The notes: a model not told the origin generated them from the letters alone. Positions 38,873 through 49,947 are shown, numbered from the stretch's first letter. The stretch: 64,000 bases of DNA from an uncultured Lachnospiraceae bacterium (GCA_934320895.1 CAKRFY010000010.1:1-64000); one strand, 5' to 3'. Numbers and translations are program-made.

Positions 38873-40543
38873 ATGAAGAGTGATATTGAGATCGCACAGG
38901 AAGCAGAGATGATTCATATTCGTGAAGTTGCAAAGCAGCTTGACATTACTGAAGATGATTTGGAGCTTTATGGTAAATATAAAGCAAAACTTACTGATGA
39001 ACTCTGGAACCAGGTAAAAGATAGAGAAGACGGAAAGCTTGTTCTTGTTACAGCTATAAATCCTACACCGGCAGGTGAAGGAAAGACTACAACATCTGTA
39101 GGTATCGGTCAGGCTATGGCTAAACTTGGAAAGAAAGCTGCTATAGCACTTCGTGAGCCATCACTTGGACCATGTTTTGGTATAAAAGGTGGTGCAGCTG
39201 GTGGTGGATATGCACAGGTTGTTCCTATGGAAGATTTAAACCTTCATTTTACAGGAGATTTCCACGCTATTACTTCTGCAAACAACCTTTTGGCAGCTAT
39301 GCTTGACAATCATATTAAACAGGGAAATAAACTTGGTATTGATACAAATCAGATCGTATGGAAACGTTGTATGGATATGAATGACAGAGTTCTTAGAAAT
39401 ATCGTGGTAGGACTCGGAAGACCTGTTGATGGCGTTGTAAGAGAAGATCACTTTATTATATCTGTTGCTTCAGAAATCATGGCTATACTCTGTCTTGCTG
39501 ACAATATGAAAGATTTAAAAGACAGACTTGGTAGAATGATAGTTGCATACAATTATGAAGGAAAACCTGTTACAGCCGCTGAGTTAAATGCAGTTGGTGC
39601 GATGGCAGCACTTTTAAAAGATGCTATAAAACCAAATCTTGTTCAGACATTAGAGCATACACCTGCATTTGTACATGGCGGACCATTTGCAAATATAGCA
39701 CATGGTTGTAATAGTGTACGCGCAACAAAGACAGCACTCAAACTTGCTGACTATACCATTACGGAGGCTGGTTTTGGCGCAGATCTTGGCGCAGAAAAAT
39801 TCTTTGATATCAAATGCCGCATGGCAGGGCTTAAGCCTGATGCAGTGGTACTTGTAGCAACTGTCAGAGCATTAAAATACAATGGTGGAGTACCAAAGGA
39901 TAAACTTTCAGAAGAAAATCTCGATGCATTAAAGAAAGGCATTGTAAATCTTGAAAAACATATTGAAAATGTTGCTAAATTCGGAGTGCCATGTGTTGTA
40001 ACTTTAAATAGATTTGTGACAGATTCAGATGAGGAACTTGAGTATGTCAAGAATTTTTGTGAAGAGAGAAATTGTGATTTTGCACTTTCAGAAGTATGGG
40101 AAAAAGGTGGCGAAGGTGGAATTGAACTCTGTAAAAAGATAATCAATACACTTGAGACAAAGGAAAGTCATTTCAAACCACTTTATGACACAGAGCTTTC
40201 AATCAGAGAAAAGATTGAGACTATTGCTAAAGAGATATATGGTGCAGCAAGTGTTACATATGATGCAGCCGCCGCTAAATCGATTGACAGACTTGAAGAG
40301 CTTGGTTATGGAAATACACCAATCTGTATGGCAAAAAACCAGTATTCATTATCTGATGATGCAAAGAAGCTTGGAAGACCTGAAAACTTCAATATAAATA
40401 TTCGTGAGGTTTATGTTTCAGCTGGTGCAGGATTTGTTGTTGCTATTACTGGAACAGTAATGACAATGCCTGGGCTTCCTCTTCATCCAGCTGCAGAGAG
40501 AATCGATGTAAATGATGATGGAGTTATCATAGGATTATCTTAA
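38873..40543 (+). CDS. fhs: Formate-tetrahydrofolate ligase
   Basis: A 556-residue cytosolic enzyme that activates formate onto tetrahydrofolate with ATP, feeding one-carbon metabolism. The P-loop [13 protein letters not shown] (near residues 64-76) and [19 protein letters not shown] are diagnostic. The start at 38873 is preceded by AAGAGG; the frame from 38792 overlaps the previous gene. Length is normal. Confidence 0.97.
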   Translation: MKSDIEIAQEAEMIHIREVAKQLDITEDDLELYGKYKAKLTDELWNQVKDREDGKLVLVTAINPTPAGEGKTTTSVGIGQAMAKLGKKAAIALREPSLGPCFGIKGGAAGGGYAQVVPMEDLNLHFTGDFHAITSANNLLAAMLDNHIKQGNKLGIDTNQIVWKRCMDMNDRVLRNIVVGLGRPVDGVVREDHFIISVASEIMAILCLADNMKDLKDRLGRMIVAYNYEGKPVTAAELNAVGAMAALLKDAIKPNLVQTLEHTPAFVHGGPFANIAHGCNSVRATKTALKLADYTITEAGFGADLGAEKFFDIKCRMAGLKPDAVVLVATVRALKYNGGVPKDKLSEENLDALKKGIVNLEKHIENVAKFGVPCVVTLNRFVTDSDEELEYVKNFCEERNCDFALSEVWEKGGEGGIELCKKIINTLETKESHFKPLYDTELSIREKIETIAKEIYGAASVTYDAAAAKSIDRLEELGYGNTPICMAKNQYSLSDDAKKLGRPENFNINIREVYVSAGAGFVVAITGTVMTMPGLPLHPAAERIDVNDDGVIIGLS

Positions 40544-40640
40544 TTTTGACAAGTTTCAGACACAATGAAATCATTATATTATCAGTTAAGATAAAAAGTA
40601 AAATAAACAGGTGTTAAAAAGTGCAGGAATGTACGACAAA

Positions 40641-40675
40641 AAGGAGTGCAGGTCACATAGACTGGGCACTCCTTT
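40641..40675 (+). terminator. Hairpin/terminator between fhs and the BspA-like lipoprotein gene
   Basis: AAGGAGTGC pairs with GCACTCCTT (9 bp), with an inner GGTC/GACT pairing and a short T stretch. It could end fhs or attenuate the gene at 40697. Confidence 0.6.
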
Positions 40676-40696
40676 ACATTATTTTAAGGAGGTTAT

Positions 40697-42034
40697 ATGG
40701 CATATTTAAATTTTATTCGCAAAAAAAGCATATTATGCATGATGATTTTAATAGTCGGAACTTTTTTATTTTTTGGCTGTACAAAGAAAACATCCGCACA
40801 AAGTGTGTATAAGGATGATTCAGGATTTTATTATACCCAAAATGCAGCAAATGGTACATATAATGTTGCAGCATATGATGGTTTTGATATGTCAGTTACG
40901 ATTCCACAGTATTTTAATGGTGGTGAGGTAGTTTCTATACTTGATGGAGTATTTTATAACCAGGAAATTACCAGTGTATATATTCCTGACAGCATAAAAA
41001 CTATAGGCGGAAATGCATTTGGATATTGTACAAAATTAAAGAATGTGCGTCTTTCTGCAAAACTTACTTCAATACCTATAGGATGTTTTGTAGGTTGTAC
41101 ATTTTTAGAGACGATTAATATTCCGGCGACATGTACTCAAATAGGATATGATGCTTTTGCAGCATGTACAAATCTTTATCAAATAAATACTACAAAAGCG
41201 TTAAAATCTATTGCTTCATCAGCATTTGTGGAATGTAATAAAAAGAGACTTACAATAGTTGCACCTAAAAATTCATATGCCGCAAGTTTTGCAAAAAAAT
41301 ATGGCATAATGACAACTACTACAAAGTCCACAAAACTTTCAAATAAAAACAGAAATATGATAGCAAAAGAAAAATTCCAGCTCTATCTTTATAACCCATC
41401 ACAAAAAGTTACATGGAAGAGTAATCATTCATCCATTGTAAGTGTAAGCAGTAACGGAAAAATCACAGCGAAAAAAAATGGAACAGTTACAATTACGGCA
41501 ACATGTAATGGAAAATCTTATACATGTAAAGTGACAGTAAAAACAAGAACAACAAATTCAATGCTGCGTGTTATCTATAGTCAGTACGTTAAAGAAAGTA
41601 TGAGTGATTATGAAAAGATAGCTGCTGCACATAAATGGCTTATACAGAATGTCAAATATGATAAAAGATTATATACTAAGGGAGATGTGCCGATGGTAAG
41701 CCATACGGCTAAAGGTGCCCTCCAATATGGAATAGCAGTATGTGATGGATATTCCAAAGCATTTATGATGATAATGGAGCATTACAATATCCCATGCATG
41801 ATGGTTACAGGAGGACAGCACGCATGGAATCTCGTAAAAATAAAAGACAAATGGTATCATGTAGATTGTACATTTGATGATCCTATTGTAAACTGGAGCT
41901 TTAATAATACACATGTTTATAAAACATATTTTTTAAAGACTGACGCATATATGTCAAAAGATCATACATGGATTAGGAAGTATTTTCCTAAGGCAAATTC
42001 CACTACAGTAGATAAGAAGTATAGGACACAGTAA
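40697..42034 (+). CDS. BspA-like/Big2/transglutaminase-like surface lipoprotein
   Basis: A 445-residue protein. A signal peptide ends in the lipobox LFFGC (Cys 28). Residues 60-200 are BspA-type leucine-rich repeats (SVYIPDSIKTIGGNAFGYCTKL). Residues 225-285 form a Big-2-like domain (KVTWKSNHSSIVSVSSNGKITAKKNGT). The C-terminal transglutaminase-like fold keeps a Cys-His-Asp set in GIAVCDGYSKAF, GGQHAWNLV and WYHVDCTFDD. It is exported and likely acts on wall or surface protein, as protease or cross-linker. A GGAGG lies 6 bases before the ATG. Confidence 0.85.
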   Translation: MAYLNFIRKKSILCMMILIVGTFLFFGCTKKTSAQSVYKDDSGFYYTQNAANGTYNVAAYDGFDMSVTIPQYFNGGEVVSILDGVFYNQEITSVYIPDSIKTIGGNAFGYCTKLKNVRLSAKLTSIPIGCFVGCTFLETINIPATCTQIGYDAFAACTNLYQINTTKALKSIASSAFVECNKKRLTIVAPKNSYAASFAKKYGIMTTTTKSTKLSNKNRNMIAKEKFQLYLYNPSQKVTWKSNHSSIVSVSSNGKITAKKNGTVTITATCNGKSYTCKVTVKTRTTNSMLRVIYSQYVKESMSDYEKIAAAHKWLIQNVKYDKRLYTKGDVPMVSHTAKGALQYGIAVCDGYSKAFMMIMEHYNIPCMMVTGGQHAWNLVKIKDKWYHVDCTFDDPIVNWSFNNTHVYKTYFLKTDAYMSKDHTWIRKYFPKANSTTVDKKYRTQ

Positions 42035-42079
42035 AATTTTTAAATTATACTTTGTTTTATGATATTTTATAAGCTAAAA

Positions 42080-42192
42080 ATAAAAAGAGAGCTGTCACAT
42101 TAAGCATAATCTATACAATATGTAGATGTTAATAACAGATTTATTATCTACATATTGTATGAATAGCGCTTCGTGCGACAGCCCTTTTTTAT
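42080..42192. repeat. Palindromic terminator-like repeat, copy A
   Basis: The ends AGCTGTCACA and TGCGACAGCC pair. The inside holds a second inverted pair around ATACAATATGTAGAT/ATCTACATATTGTAT. T-runs flank both sides when each strand is read outward, so it can end both the lipoprotein gene and pyrI. A shorter relative lies at 50536-50606 with the same TTAAGCAT and GCTTCGTGCGA blocks. Confidence 0.7.
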
Positions 42193-42235
42193 TATAAATA
42201 ATTATGAATATAGTGCAAAATCAATATTATAAATA

Positions 42236-42661
42236 TCAGTTTCCTTTAAATTTTGATTCACAATAAACACATCTGTATATTCTGTTTTCACGATTTGTGA
42301 GTTTAAATTTGTGTGGAAGCTCCTGTTCTATAGATGTGATGCAACGTGGGTTTTTACATTTTATTATATTTGTTACCATTTCTGGTAATTCAAGAGTATG
42401 TTTTCCTACAATCTTGTTATCTTTTATAAAATTAATAGTTATATTATGGTCGAGTACGCCTAATACATTTAAGTCTATATCAAGAGCGCCCTCGATTTTT
42501 ATGATATCTTTTCTTCCCATCTTACTGCTTTTTGCGTTTTTGATAATCGCTACCTGGCAGTCCATTTTTTCAAGATTGAGGTATTCATATATTTTCATGG
42601 CACCACCTGCCTGAATGTGGTCGATAACTATTCCTTCATCTAAACCGCTGATATTAAGCAT
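42236..42661 (-). CDS. pyrI: Aspartate carbamoyltransferase regulatory chain PyrI
   Basis: A 141-residue regulatory subunit that binds nucleotides and relays feedback to PyrB. The allosteric domain is N-terminal (IDHIQAGGAMKIYEYL near 13-28). The zinc-binding domain has four cysteines, in CKNPRC near 102-107 and CVYC near 131-134. It lies 64 bases behind pyrB. Confidence 0.96.
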   Translation of the reverse strand: MLNISGLDEGIVIDHIQAGGAMKIYEYLNLEKMDCQVAIIKNAKSSKMGRKDIIKIEGALDIDLNVLGVLDHNITINFIKDNKIVGKHTLELPEMVTNIIKCKNPRCITSIEQELPHKFKLTNRENRIYRCVYCESKFKGN

Positions 42662-42725
42662 GATATAATCTCCTTTCAGTGTCTTTATTATGCAAACTTA
42701 TTGTTTAAACAATTAAAGTGTGGTA

Positions 42726-43649
42726 TTAGCACTTATCTTTGAGACCGAGCAATGTTATGATAAGTGCCATTCTTGCGTATACTCCATAATGAACCTGTTC
42801 AAAGTAAACAGCTCTTGGATCATCATCTACATCCGTAGATATTTCATTTACTCTTGGAAGTGGATGAAGAACATACATATCATCCCTTGCAAGCTTCATT
42901 TTTTCGCGGTCAAGGATAAAACTATCTTTTAATCTTATGTAATCTTCCTCGTTAAAGAAGCGTTCACGCTGTACTCTCGTCATATAAAGTATATCAAGCT
43001 CAGGCATATATTTTTCAAGTTCATTAGTCTCGATATAGTCAATATTGTTCGCGTCAAGAACTTCCTGTCTGAGATAATCAGGAATTTTAAGTTCATTTGG
43101 CGATATAAGTATAAAACGTACATTTTTATATCGTACCATAGCGTTAATGAGAGAGTGTACTGTACGACCGAATTTTAAATCACCACACATACCGATAGTC
43201 ATATTGTCAAGGCGACCTTTGAGAGACTTAATAGTAAGAAGATCAGTAAGTGTCTGTGTAGGATGATTGTGACCGCCGTCACCGGCATTGATTACAGGAA
43301 TTTTTGAATACATAGATGCAACTGTAGGTGCGCCCTCCTTCGGATGACGCATAGCACATATATCAGCAAAAGATGATATTACTCTGATAGTATCTGCAAC
43401 ACTTTCTCCTTTGGACGCTGAACTTGAATCAGCCGAAGAAAAACCAAGTACTTTACCGCCGAGGTTAAGCATCGCTGACTCAAAACTAAGACGGGTTCTG
43501 GTACTTGGTTCATAAAATAAAGTAGCTAATTTTTTTCCATCACATACATGGGAATATTTTTCAGGATTTTGCATAATAGCCTGTCCCAATGATAAAATTT
43601 CATCTAATTCTTCAATAGATAGATCAAGTGGACTTATTAAATGTCTCAT
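42726..43649 (-). CDS. pyrB: Aspartate carbamoyltransferase catalytic chain PyrB
   Basis: A 307-residue catalytic subunit forming carbamoyl aspartate in pyrimidine synthesis. The carbamoyl-phosphate loop [15 protein letters not shown] is near residues 49-63, [15 protein letters not shown] near 132 and the HPLPR motif near 263. The ATG follows a GGGGGT site. The regulatory chain lies directly downstream, so this is the PyrB-PyrI type. Confidence 0.97.
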   Translation of the reverse strand: MRHLISPLDLSIEELDEILSLGQAIMQNPEKYSHVCDGKKLATLFYEPSTRTRLSFESAMLNLGGKVLGFSSADSSSASKGESVADTIRVISSFADICAMRHPKEGAPTVASMYSKIPVINAGDGGHNHPTQTLTDLLTIKSLKGRLDNMTIGMCGDLKFGRTVHSLINAMVRYKNVRFILISPNELKIPDYLRQEVLDANNIDYIETNELEKYMPELDILYMTRVQRERFFNEEDYIRLKDSFILDREKMKLARDDMYVLHPLPRVNEISTDVDDDPRAVYFEQVHYGVYARMALIITLLGLKDKC

Positions 43650-43678
43650 GGTTACCCCCTATAAAATGTATTTTTCTA

Positions 43679-43707
43679 ATTTTACTACAATTACTAAAAC
43701 TATTCAA
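43679..43707 (-). promoter_or_regulatory. Promoter of pyrBI
   Basis: On the minus strand TTGAAT (43707-43702), 17 bases, TAAAAT (43684-43679). The leader is only about 20-25 bases, too short for a PyrR-type attenuator. Confidence 0.65.
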
Positions 43708-43889
43708 TAGTGACTAGTAAAAAAATAAAAATAATATATTATGTGCTATTTTATATAAGAAATGTATATTTTATGTAAATGCAAAAGTATATATGGCAAA
43801 TAGTTAATGATATAAACTATTACAATTATTTTTAGTGTTTAAATATGAATTTATTTTATTAAAATGGGAAATCTTATCATTAGCAAATA

Positions 43890-43923
43890 TTGATTTATCA
43901 AGTAAGTTAGTGTAAACTAACTT
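43890..43923 (+). promoter_or_regulatory. Enolase promoter with overlapping palindrome
   Basis: TTGATT (43890-43895), 17 bases, TAAACT (43913-43918). A perfect inverted repeat AAGTTAGT-GTAA-ACTAACTT (43904-43923) covers the -10, as an operator would. The rest of 43708-43889 is AT-rich with nothing I can name. Confidence 0.4.
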
Positions 43924-43961
43924 AGAAAGAACTTATATCAGGCGTACATGAATATAAGTAA

Positions 43962-45314
<1,353 letters not shown>

Positions 45315-45359
45315 TTAAAATCCACTCTTGAAAAAATAAAATAAAAGTAATAAGATATG

Positions 45360-45397
45360 CAAGGGCAAAAATACGATTTTTGCTCTTGTTTGTCTTT
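45360..45397 (+). terminator. Terminator after enolase
   Basis: A 12-bp stem (45360-45371 with 45377-45388, one G-T pair) and a five-base loop, followed by TTTGTCTTT. Confidence 0.85.
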
Positions 45398-45444
45398 ATG
45401 GGATTATTAAATCTTTGATCTTATATATTTTTGAAAGGATTTTG

Positions 45445-46821
45445 ATGAAAATGAGTGATGTTGCAGTTAAAAAAAATAAACAGATGGATATGCTTAACGG
45501 AAGTCTGATAGATAAGATACTGATATTTGCCATTCCTATTGCTTTAAGTAGCATTTTACAACAGATGTTCAATGCTGTTGATGTGGCAGTAGTGGGAAGA
45601 TTTGCAAGTAGTACAGCTCAGGCGGCAGTTGGTGGAAACGGAGCATTGATAAATTTGTTATTAAACCTTTTTATAGGAATTTCCGTTGGTGCTAATGTTG
45701 TTATTGCAAAATATATAGGGCAGGGAAGAACTAATAAAATAAAAGGTGCCGTACATACGGCAATGCTTATCGCTTTATTTAGCGGGGTTATATTACTTGT
45801 TCTTGGTATTTCGGTAGCTAAGCCAGTATTAGAACTTATGGGAACACCATACGATGTAATAGATCAAGCGGTACTGTATCTTCGGATATATTTTGCAGGA
45901 ATGCCGTTTATAATGGTTTATAACTTTGGAGCTTCTATCCTACGAAGTATAGGTGACACAAAGAGACCACTTATATGTCTTGTCGTTGCAGGTATTACAA
46001 ATGCAATAATAAATCTTACACTGGTAATAGTTTTTCATATGGGCGTTGCAGGTGTTGGAATCGGCACTGTTATCTCTAACATGATAAGTTCTTCAATGGT
46101 AATATATTTTCTTGTGAAGGAAAAAGATCCTATAAAACTTTATCCAAAGGAGCTTAAGATACACAAGATAGAATTGATAAGGATGTTAAAGATAGGTATT
46201 CCGGCTGGACTTCAGTCAATGGTATTTTCTTTTGCAAATGTATTTATTCAGGCAGAATTAAATAAATATGGTTCAGATGCAGTCGCAGGTTCTGCAGCAG
46301 GACTCAATTATGAATATATAGCATATTTTATGATCTCGGCTTTTAATCAGGCAACAATGACATTTACAAGCCAGAATTTTGGAGCAAAAAAGTATGACAG
46401 ATGCAAAAAGATATACAGAATAACAATGACACTGGCAATAGTCATTACTATAATAATGTGTAGTTGTTTTCTAGTATGGAAAGGATTTTTTATAGGAATA
46501 TTTACATCAAAACCACAAGTGGCACATTATGCGGCTGTCAGGATGATGCGACTTTTAAGTTTCTATTTTCTTATCCCTACATATGAGATAGCAGGTTCGA
46601 CATTAAGAGGAATGGGATATTCAATGACGCCTGCTGTTATAACGGTATTTGGAACATGTGTTTTCAGACTTGCATGGATATATACCGTATGTAGAAAATT
46701 TAAAGGTTTTGAAGTCCTTATGAATGTTTATCCGGTTTCATGGGTGATAACTGGAGCACTTGTTCTTATAAGTTATTATGTAATAAGACGAAAAGTTTTT
46801 CAAAATAATGTGAAACATTAA
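45445..46821 (+). CDS. MATE-family multidrug/cation antiporter
   Basis: A 458-residue inner-membrane transporter with about 12 helices in two similar halves. It shows PIALSSILQQMFNAVDVAVVGRF near the N-terminus and GIPAGLQSMVFSFANVFIQ at the start of the second half, both typical MATE sequences. Such proteins export drugs or other cationic compounds with Na+ or H+. The start at 45445 has AAAGGA 8 bases upstream. It faces the LysR gene tail to tail. Confidence 0.92.
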   Translation: MKMSDVAVKKNKQMDMLNGSLIDKILIFAIPIALSSILQQMFNAVDVAVVGRFASSTAQAAVGGNGALINLLLNLFIGISVGANVVIAKYIGQGRTNKIKGAVHTAMLIALFSGVILLVLGISVAKPVLELMGTPYDVIDQAVLYLRIYFAGMPFIMVYNFGASILRSIGDTKRPLICLVVAGITNAIINLTLVIVFHMGVAGVGIGTVISNMISSSMVIYFLVKEKDPIKLYPKELKIHKIELIRMLKIGIPAGLQSMVFSFANVFIQAELNKYGSDAVAGSAAGLNYEYIAYFMISAFNQATMTFTSQNFGAKKYDRCKKIYRITMTLAIVITIIMCSCFLVWKGFFIGIFTSKPQVAHYAAVRMMRLLSFYFLIPTYEIAGSTLRGMGYSMTPAVITVFGTCVFRLAWIYTVCRKFKGFEVLMNVYPVSWVITGALVLISYYVIRRKVFQNNVKH

Positions 46822-46837
46822 TGATTTAATTTTCGTT

Positions 46838-46893
46838 GTACTAGTGTATTACCCTGCGTTATTTAGCTGAAAGTCAGTGATACAGTACACTAG
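46838..46893. terminator. Inverted repeat between convergent MATE and LysR genes
   Basis: CTAGTGTA (46841-46848) pairs with TACACTAG (46886-46893), and the loop is long. It may end transcription from both sides; no strong T-run is present. Confidence 0.4.
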
Positions 46894-47756
46894 CGGTATT
46901 TTAAATACTCAATAAATTTTTTCGTTGCCAGTGAAGCATTTTTACTGCTTCTAAGTGCAAGTCCGATCTGTCTTTTTGCGGGAATATCAAGTGGTCTTGT
47001 CACTATATTAAAAGGTTTTTTCTGTAAAATAAGTTCGGGAAGGATACTTACTCCAAGCCCATGTTCGACCATTGACATTATTGCGTAATCATCCCATGTT
47101 GTGAACTGCGTATTTGGAATAATGTTATTCTCTTTGAAAATAGCCGAAATCTCAGTGTTTTTATCTTTTTCGAGCAACATAAAAGGTTCCTTTGAAAGTT
47201 CTTTCAAAGGAACTTTTTCATATTTGAGAAGTGGATGTTTTTTAGGAAGGATAGCAAGAAAAGAGTCTTCCTCCAAAAAAATTGTTTCAATACCTGCTAT
47301 AGCGGGCAGACAAATAAAACCACAGTCCACACGTCCGTCTACGATCCAGCTCTCTATTTCATCATAATCACCAATAAGAAGTTCATATTCAATATTAGGA
47401 TAATCTTTTTTAAATTCTTTTATGATATTTGGCAGCCAGTAAGTGGCGACACTTGAGAAAGTGCCTATTCTTATAATACCTGAAGAAAGATTATTCAAAT
47501 TGTCGGCTTCTATCTGTAATCTTTCAAAATCATCACATAATCTTTTGGCAAAAGGAAGAAGTCTAAGACCATCCGATGTGAGTTTTACACCAGAATGGTC
47601 TCTTTCAAGAAGACACATATTCCATTCTTTTTCCAAATCACCTATCATTCTGCTAATGCCTGACTGGGAGTAATTTAATACCTCAGATGCTTTTGTAAAG
47701 CTTCCATATTCGACTGTTTTAACAAATGACATGTATTTTTGAATATTCATTTCCAT
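46890..47756 (-). CDS. LysR-family transcriptional regulator
   Basis: A 288-residue regulator. The N-terminal winged helix has YGSFTKASEVLNYSQSGISRMIGDLEKE (near residues 17-44). A two-lobe effector domain follows, starting RIGTFSSVATYWLPNIIKEFKK. The target genes are not obvious; the convergent MATE exporter is a candidate only by proximity. GGAG lies 11 bases before the ATG. Confidence 0.92.
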   Translation of the reverse strand: MEMNIQKYMSFVKTVEYGSFTKASEVLNYSQSGISRMIGDLEKEWNMCLLERDHSGVKLTSDGLRLLPFAKRLCDDFERLQIEADNLNNLSSGIIRIGTFSSVATYWLPNIIKEFKKDYPNIEYELLIGDYDEIESWIVDGRVDCGFICLPAIAGIETIFLEEDSFLAILPKKHPLLKYEKVPLKELSKEPFMLLEKDKNTEISAIFKENNIIPNTQFTTWDDYAIMSMVEHGLGVSILPELILQKKPFNIVTRPLDIPAKRQIGLALRSSKNASLATKKFIEYLKYR

Positions 47757-47857
47757 AATGCTGCTTCTCCGTTCACATTTATCCTATAATAAACTTTTAG
47801 TCATAAATAAATATATATTTCGGAGAGAATATTTGTCAAGTTGAAATCAATGATACA

Positions 47858-48292
47858 TTAGACATATAATTCAAGCTCATGAAGAAAATCTTCTTCTATT
47901 GCGACAAGGTCGTGTGCAATCTTAAGACTTATCTTATCGGCATCAGAATATTCGTTTATATGTCTGCTGATAGTTTCTATTCCCATATTACAGCCTTTCA
48001 TCATTATTTTTGCTATCTGTTCATCATCGTTATTTACAAGAAGTTTTATATCAGTAGATATTTTTGCAAAAAGATCAGCTACAGGTATAGGATCTTCTTC
48101 ATCAGAGTTATTTTTAATAAGTTCTTCATGACTTTTTTCACCAAGATTTACATGTTTATCATTATATTTATTCAACATGGCTTTCATGTCATTGTTATGG
48201 ACATATGGTATTACCTGCTTGATACTGTTGGTTGCCATTTTACATCCTGAATTGCAGCTTTTTAATAATTTTATAGTGTTACTTTTTTCCAT
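47858..48292 (-). CDS. Predicted four-helix-bundle hypothetical protein
   Basis: A 144-residue, largely helical, acidic protein without membrane helices. Three cysteines (CNSGC near residues 13-17, CNMG near 106) and several histidines could bind metal. The general shape resembles small ferritin-like or DUF2383-type bundles, but I see no diagnostic motif. The ATG at 48292 has GGAGG 7 bases upstream, so the longer frame from 48316 is not used. It lies divergent from the metal exporter-like gene. Confidence 0.72.
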   Translation of the reverse strand: MEKSNTIKLLKSCNSGCKMATNSIKQVIPYVHNNDMKAMLNKYNDKHVNLGEKSHEELIKNNSDEEDPIPVADLFAKISTDIKLLVNNDDEQIAKIMMKGCNMGIETISRHINEYSDADKISLKIAHDLVAIEEDFLHELELYV

Positions 48293-48408
48293 GATTGTTC
48301 CTCCTTTTAAACGCAATCTGCCAGATTTTTGTCATGTATCTACAATAATATTATGACTTGTTTTTGGAGCTGTTATACACTAGATGATATTTACCAAAAT
48401 TATTAGTC

Positions 48409-48436
48409 TTGACATATATGAAAAAAAGTGTATCAT
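48409..48436 (+). promoter_or_regulatory. Promoter of the exporter-Fur operon
   Basis: TTGACA (48409-48414), 16 bases, TATCAT (48431-48436). The expected transcription start falls at the first Fur-type box. Confidence 0.65.
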
Positions 48437-48442
48437 ATAAAA

Positions 48443-48474
48443 TGCAACTTAGTTGCAAATGCAAATTGTTTGCA
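48443..48474. promoter_or_regulatory. Two tandem Fur-family operator boxes
   Basis: Box 1 TGCAACTTAGTTGCA (48443-48457) is a perfect 7-1-7 palindrome. Box 2 TGCAAATTGTTTGCA (48460-48474) matches with one mismatch. The boxes are 17 bases apart, centre to centre, and lie at the predicted transcription start. The 7-1-7 layout is that of Fur, Zur and PerR boxes, and a Fur-family gene ends the operon. Confidence 0.7.
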
Positions 48475-48515
48475 ATTTAGCAATTAGATTCAAAATATAG
48501 AAAAGGGGATTATTA

Positions 48516-49370
48516 ATGTTTGAAGTAATAGAAGATACGCTTATTGACGGAGTTAAACTTATACCGTTTTTATTTATCACATATCTTTTTATGGAAATTC
48601 TTGAACATAAAATGAACAATAATGTACGTGAAAAGATTGCAAAAGCTGGAAAATCTGGTCCAGTGTGGGGAGGCATATTAGGTGTGCTTCCGCAATGTGG
48701 TTTCTCAACTGCTGCAGCCAGTCTTTATTCAGGTGGAATTATAACAGTTGGAACACTTATTGCAGTATTTATGTCAACTTCAGATGAGATGTTGCCCATT
48801 CTCATATCAAGAGCAGTTGGCGCAGAAACTATTTTCAAGATACTTGCAGTTAAAGTTGTGATAGCAGTTATTTCAGGTTTTGTAGCAGAATATGTATATA
48901 CAAAGATATTTTTAAAGAAAGAAAGAGAGCCGGATATTCATGTAGTATGCGAAGAGGAGCATTGCCATTGTGAAGATGGAACTGTTGTTTCTGCTTTAAA
49001 ACATACAGTGAAAATTGCTATTTATATTATACTGATATCATTTATACTAAATGTCATAACTCACTTTTGGGGCATAGAGAATGTTAAAAGTCTGTTTTCT
49101 GCAGTGCCGGTACTTGAGCACATGTTATCAGCCCTTATAGGTCTTATTCCAAACTGTGCCTCATCTGTCGTTATCACAGAATTTTATCTCGATGGAGTTA
49201 TAGGTGCCGGTGCTATGATGGCAGGACTTCTGGTTAATGCGGGTGTGGGTATGCTTGTACTGTTTAGATTAAACAGACATGTAAAACAAAATTTTAGTAT
49301 TGTTGGAGTGATGTATCTTCTCGGAGTATTCTGGGGAGTGCTTATACAGATTTTAGGGATAACATTTTAA
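48516..49370 (+). CDS. Putative heavy-metal/arsenic efflux permease (ArsP_2-like)
   Basis: A 284-residue membrane protein with about eight to ten helices in two related halves. Each half has a Gly-Pro-Cys segment: GILGVLPQCGFSTAAASL near 51 and ALIGLIPNCASSVVITEF near 210. Between them is a short Cys/His-rich loop (CEEEHCHCEDG, near 145). This matches the putative heavy-metal exporter family PF11449. The operator and the Fur-family gene that follows 33 bases later imply metal-dependent expression. Whether it exports manganese, zinc, arsenite or something else is open. Confidence 0.82.
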   Translation: MFEVIEDTLIDGVKLIPFLFITYLFMEILEHKMNNNVREKIAKAGKSGPVWGGILGVLPQCGFSTAAASLYSGGIITVGTLIAVFMSTSDEMLPILISRAVGAETIFKILAVKVVIAVISGFVAEYVYTKIFLKKEREPDIHVVCEEEHCHCEDGTVVSALKHTVKIAIYIILISFILNVITHFWGIENVKSLFSAVPVLEHMLSALIGLIPNCASSVVITEFYLDGVIGAGAMMAGLLVNAGVGMLVLFRLNRHVKQNFSIVGVMYLLGVFWGVLIQILGITF

Positions 49371-49403
49371 ATGACATAATTATTATTAGGAAAAGAGGAA
49401 AAT

Positions 49404-49811
49404 ATGCAGGGATATTCAACACCAAGCAGAAAAAGGATACTGGAGTATCTTGAAAAGAATAAGAATAGAACAGTAACAGCGGCAGATATTGAAAATTATC
49501 TTATTGAAAAGGAGTGTGCTGTAAATAAAACTACAATATACAGATTTCTTGAAAAACTAATATTAGAAAAAAAAGTAGTAAAGTATGTTGCTGAAAAAGG
49601 TAAACAGGCAACATACCAGTATATTGAAGATGGGCATCACTGTGAAGAGCATCTTCATCTTCAATGTACAAAATGTGGCAGGATATTTCATCTTGAGTGT
49701 AATTTTATGGATGAGATTGCAGACCATATACAGAGAGAGCATGGTTTTTATATAGAGTGTAAGAAATCTATAATATATGGAATTTGCAAAGATTGTGTCG
49801 AAAAACAATAA
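49404..49811 (+). CDS. Fur-family metal-responsive regulator (Zur/PerR-like)
   Basis: A 135-residue regulator. The N-terminal winged helix has VTAADIENYLIEKECAVNKTTIYRFLEKL (near 24-52). The metal domain has HHCEEHLHLQCTKCGRIFHLEC near 75 and a final CKDC near 129, giving the structural zinc site of two CxxC pairs. The subtype cannot be fixed by eye. It probably binds the two palindromes upstream of its operon and so controls itself and the permease. Confidence 0.9.
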   Translation: MQGYSTPSRKRILEYLEKNKNRTVTAADIENYLIEKECAVNKTTIYRFLEKLILEKKVVKYVAEKGKQATYQYIEDGHHCEEHLHLQCTKCGRIFHLECNFMDEIADHIQREHGFYIECKKSIIYGICKDCVEKQ

Positions 49812-49816
49812 AATGC

Positions 49817-49845
49817 TTGCAAAATATATTTTTTTATGATATAAT
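49817..49845 (+). promoter_or_regulatory. Promoter with extended -10 before the DUF2798 gene
   Basis: TTGCAA (49817-49822), 17 bases, TATAAT (49840-49845) preceded by TG at 49837-49838. Confidence 0.7.
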
Positions 49846-49898
49846 CTCATCCGTTGTAAAAACTGCATAAAATTCTTTGGTAAAAAATTGGAAACGAC

Positions 49899-49947
49899 AC
49901 ATGTGTGAATTATCACCTGATTAACGAACAACACACATGTATTTTTT
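49899..49947 (+). terminator. Hairpin with T-run in the leader of the DUF2798 gene
   Basis: ACATGTGT (49899-49906) pairs with ACACATGT (49933-49940), followed by ATTTTTTAT. It lies between promoter and gene, so it may be an attenuator and not only the Fur-operon terminator. Confidence 0.6.

Noticed and set aside
40621..40812. Plus-strand frame overlapping the start of the BspA-like lipoprotein
   Set aside because: It runs through the hairpin at 40641-40675 and out of frame into a gene with a strong signal peptide and ribosome-binding site.
43650..43678. PyrR-type attenuator before pyrB
   Set aside because: The promoter lies so close that the leader is only 20-25 bases, with no terminator hairpin.
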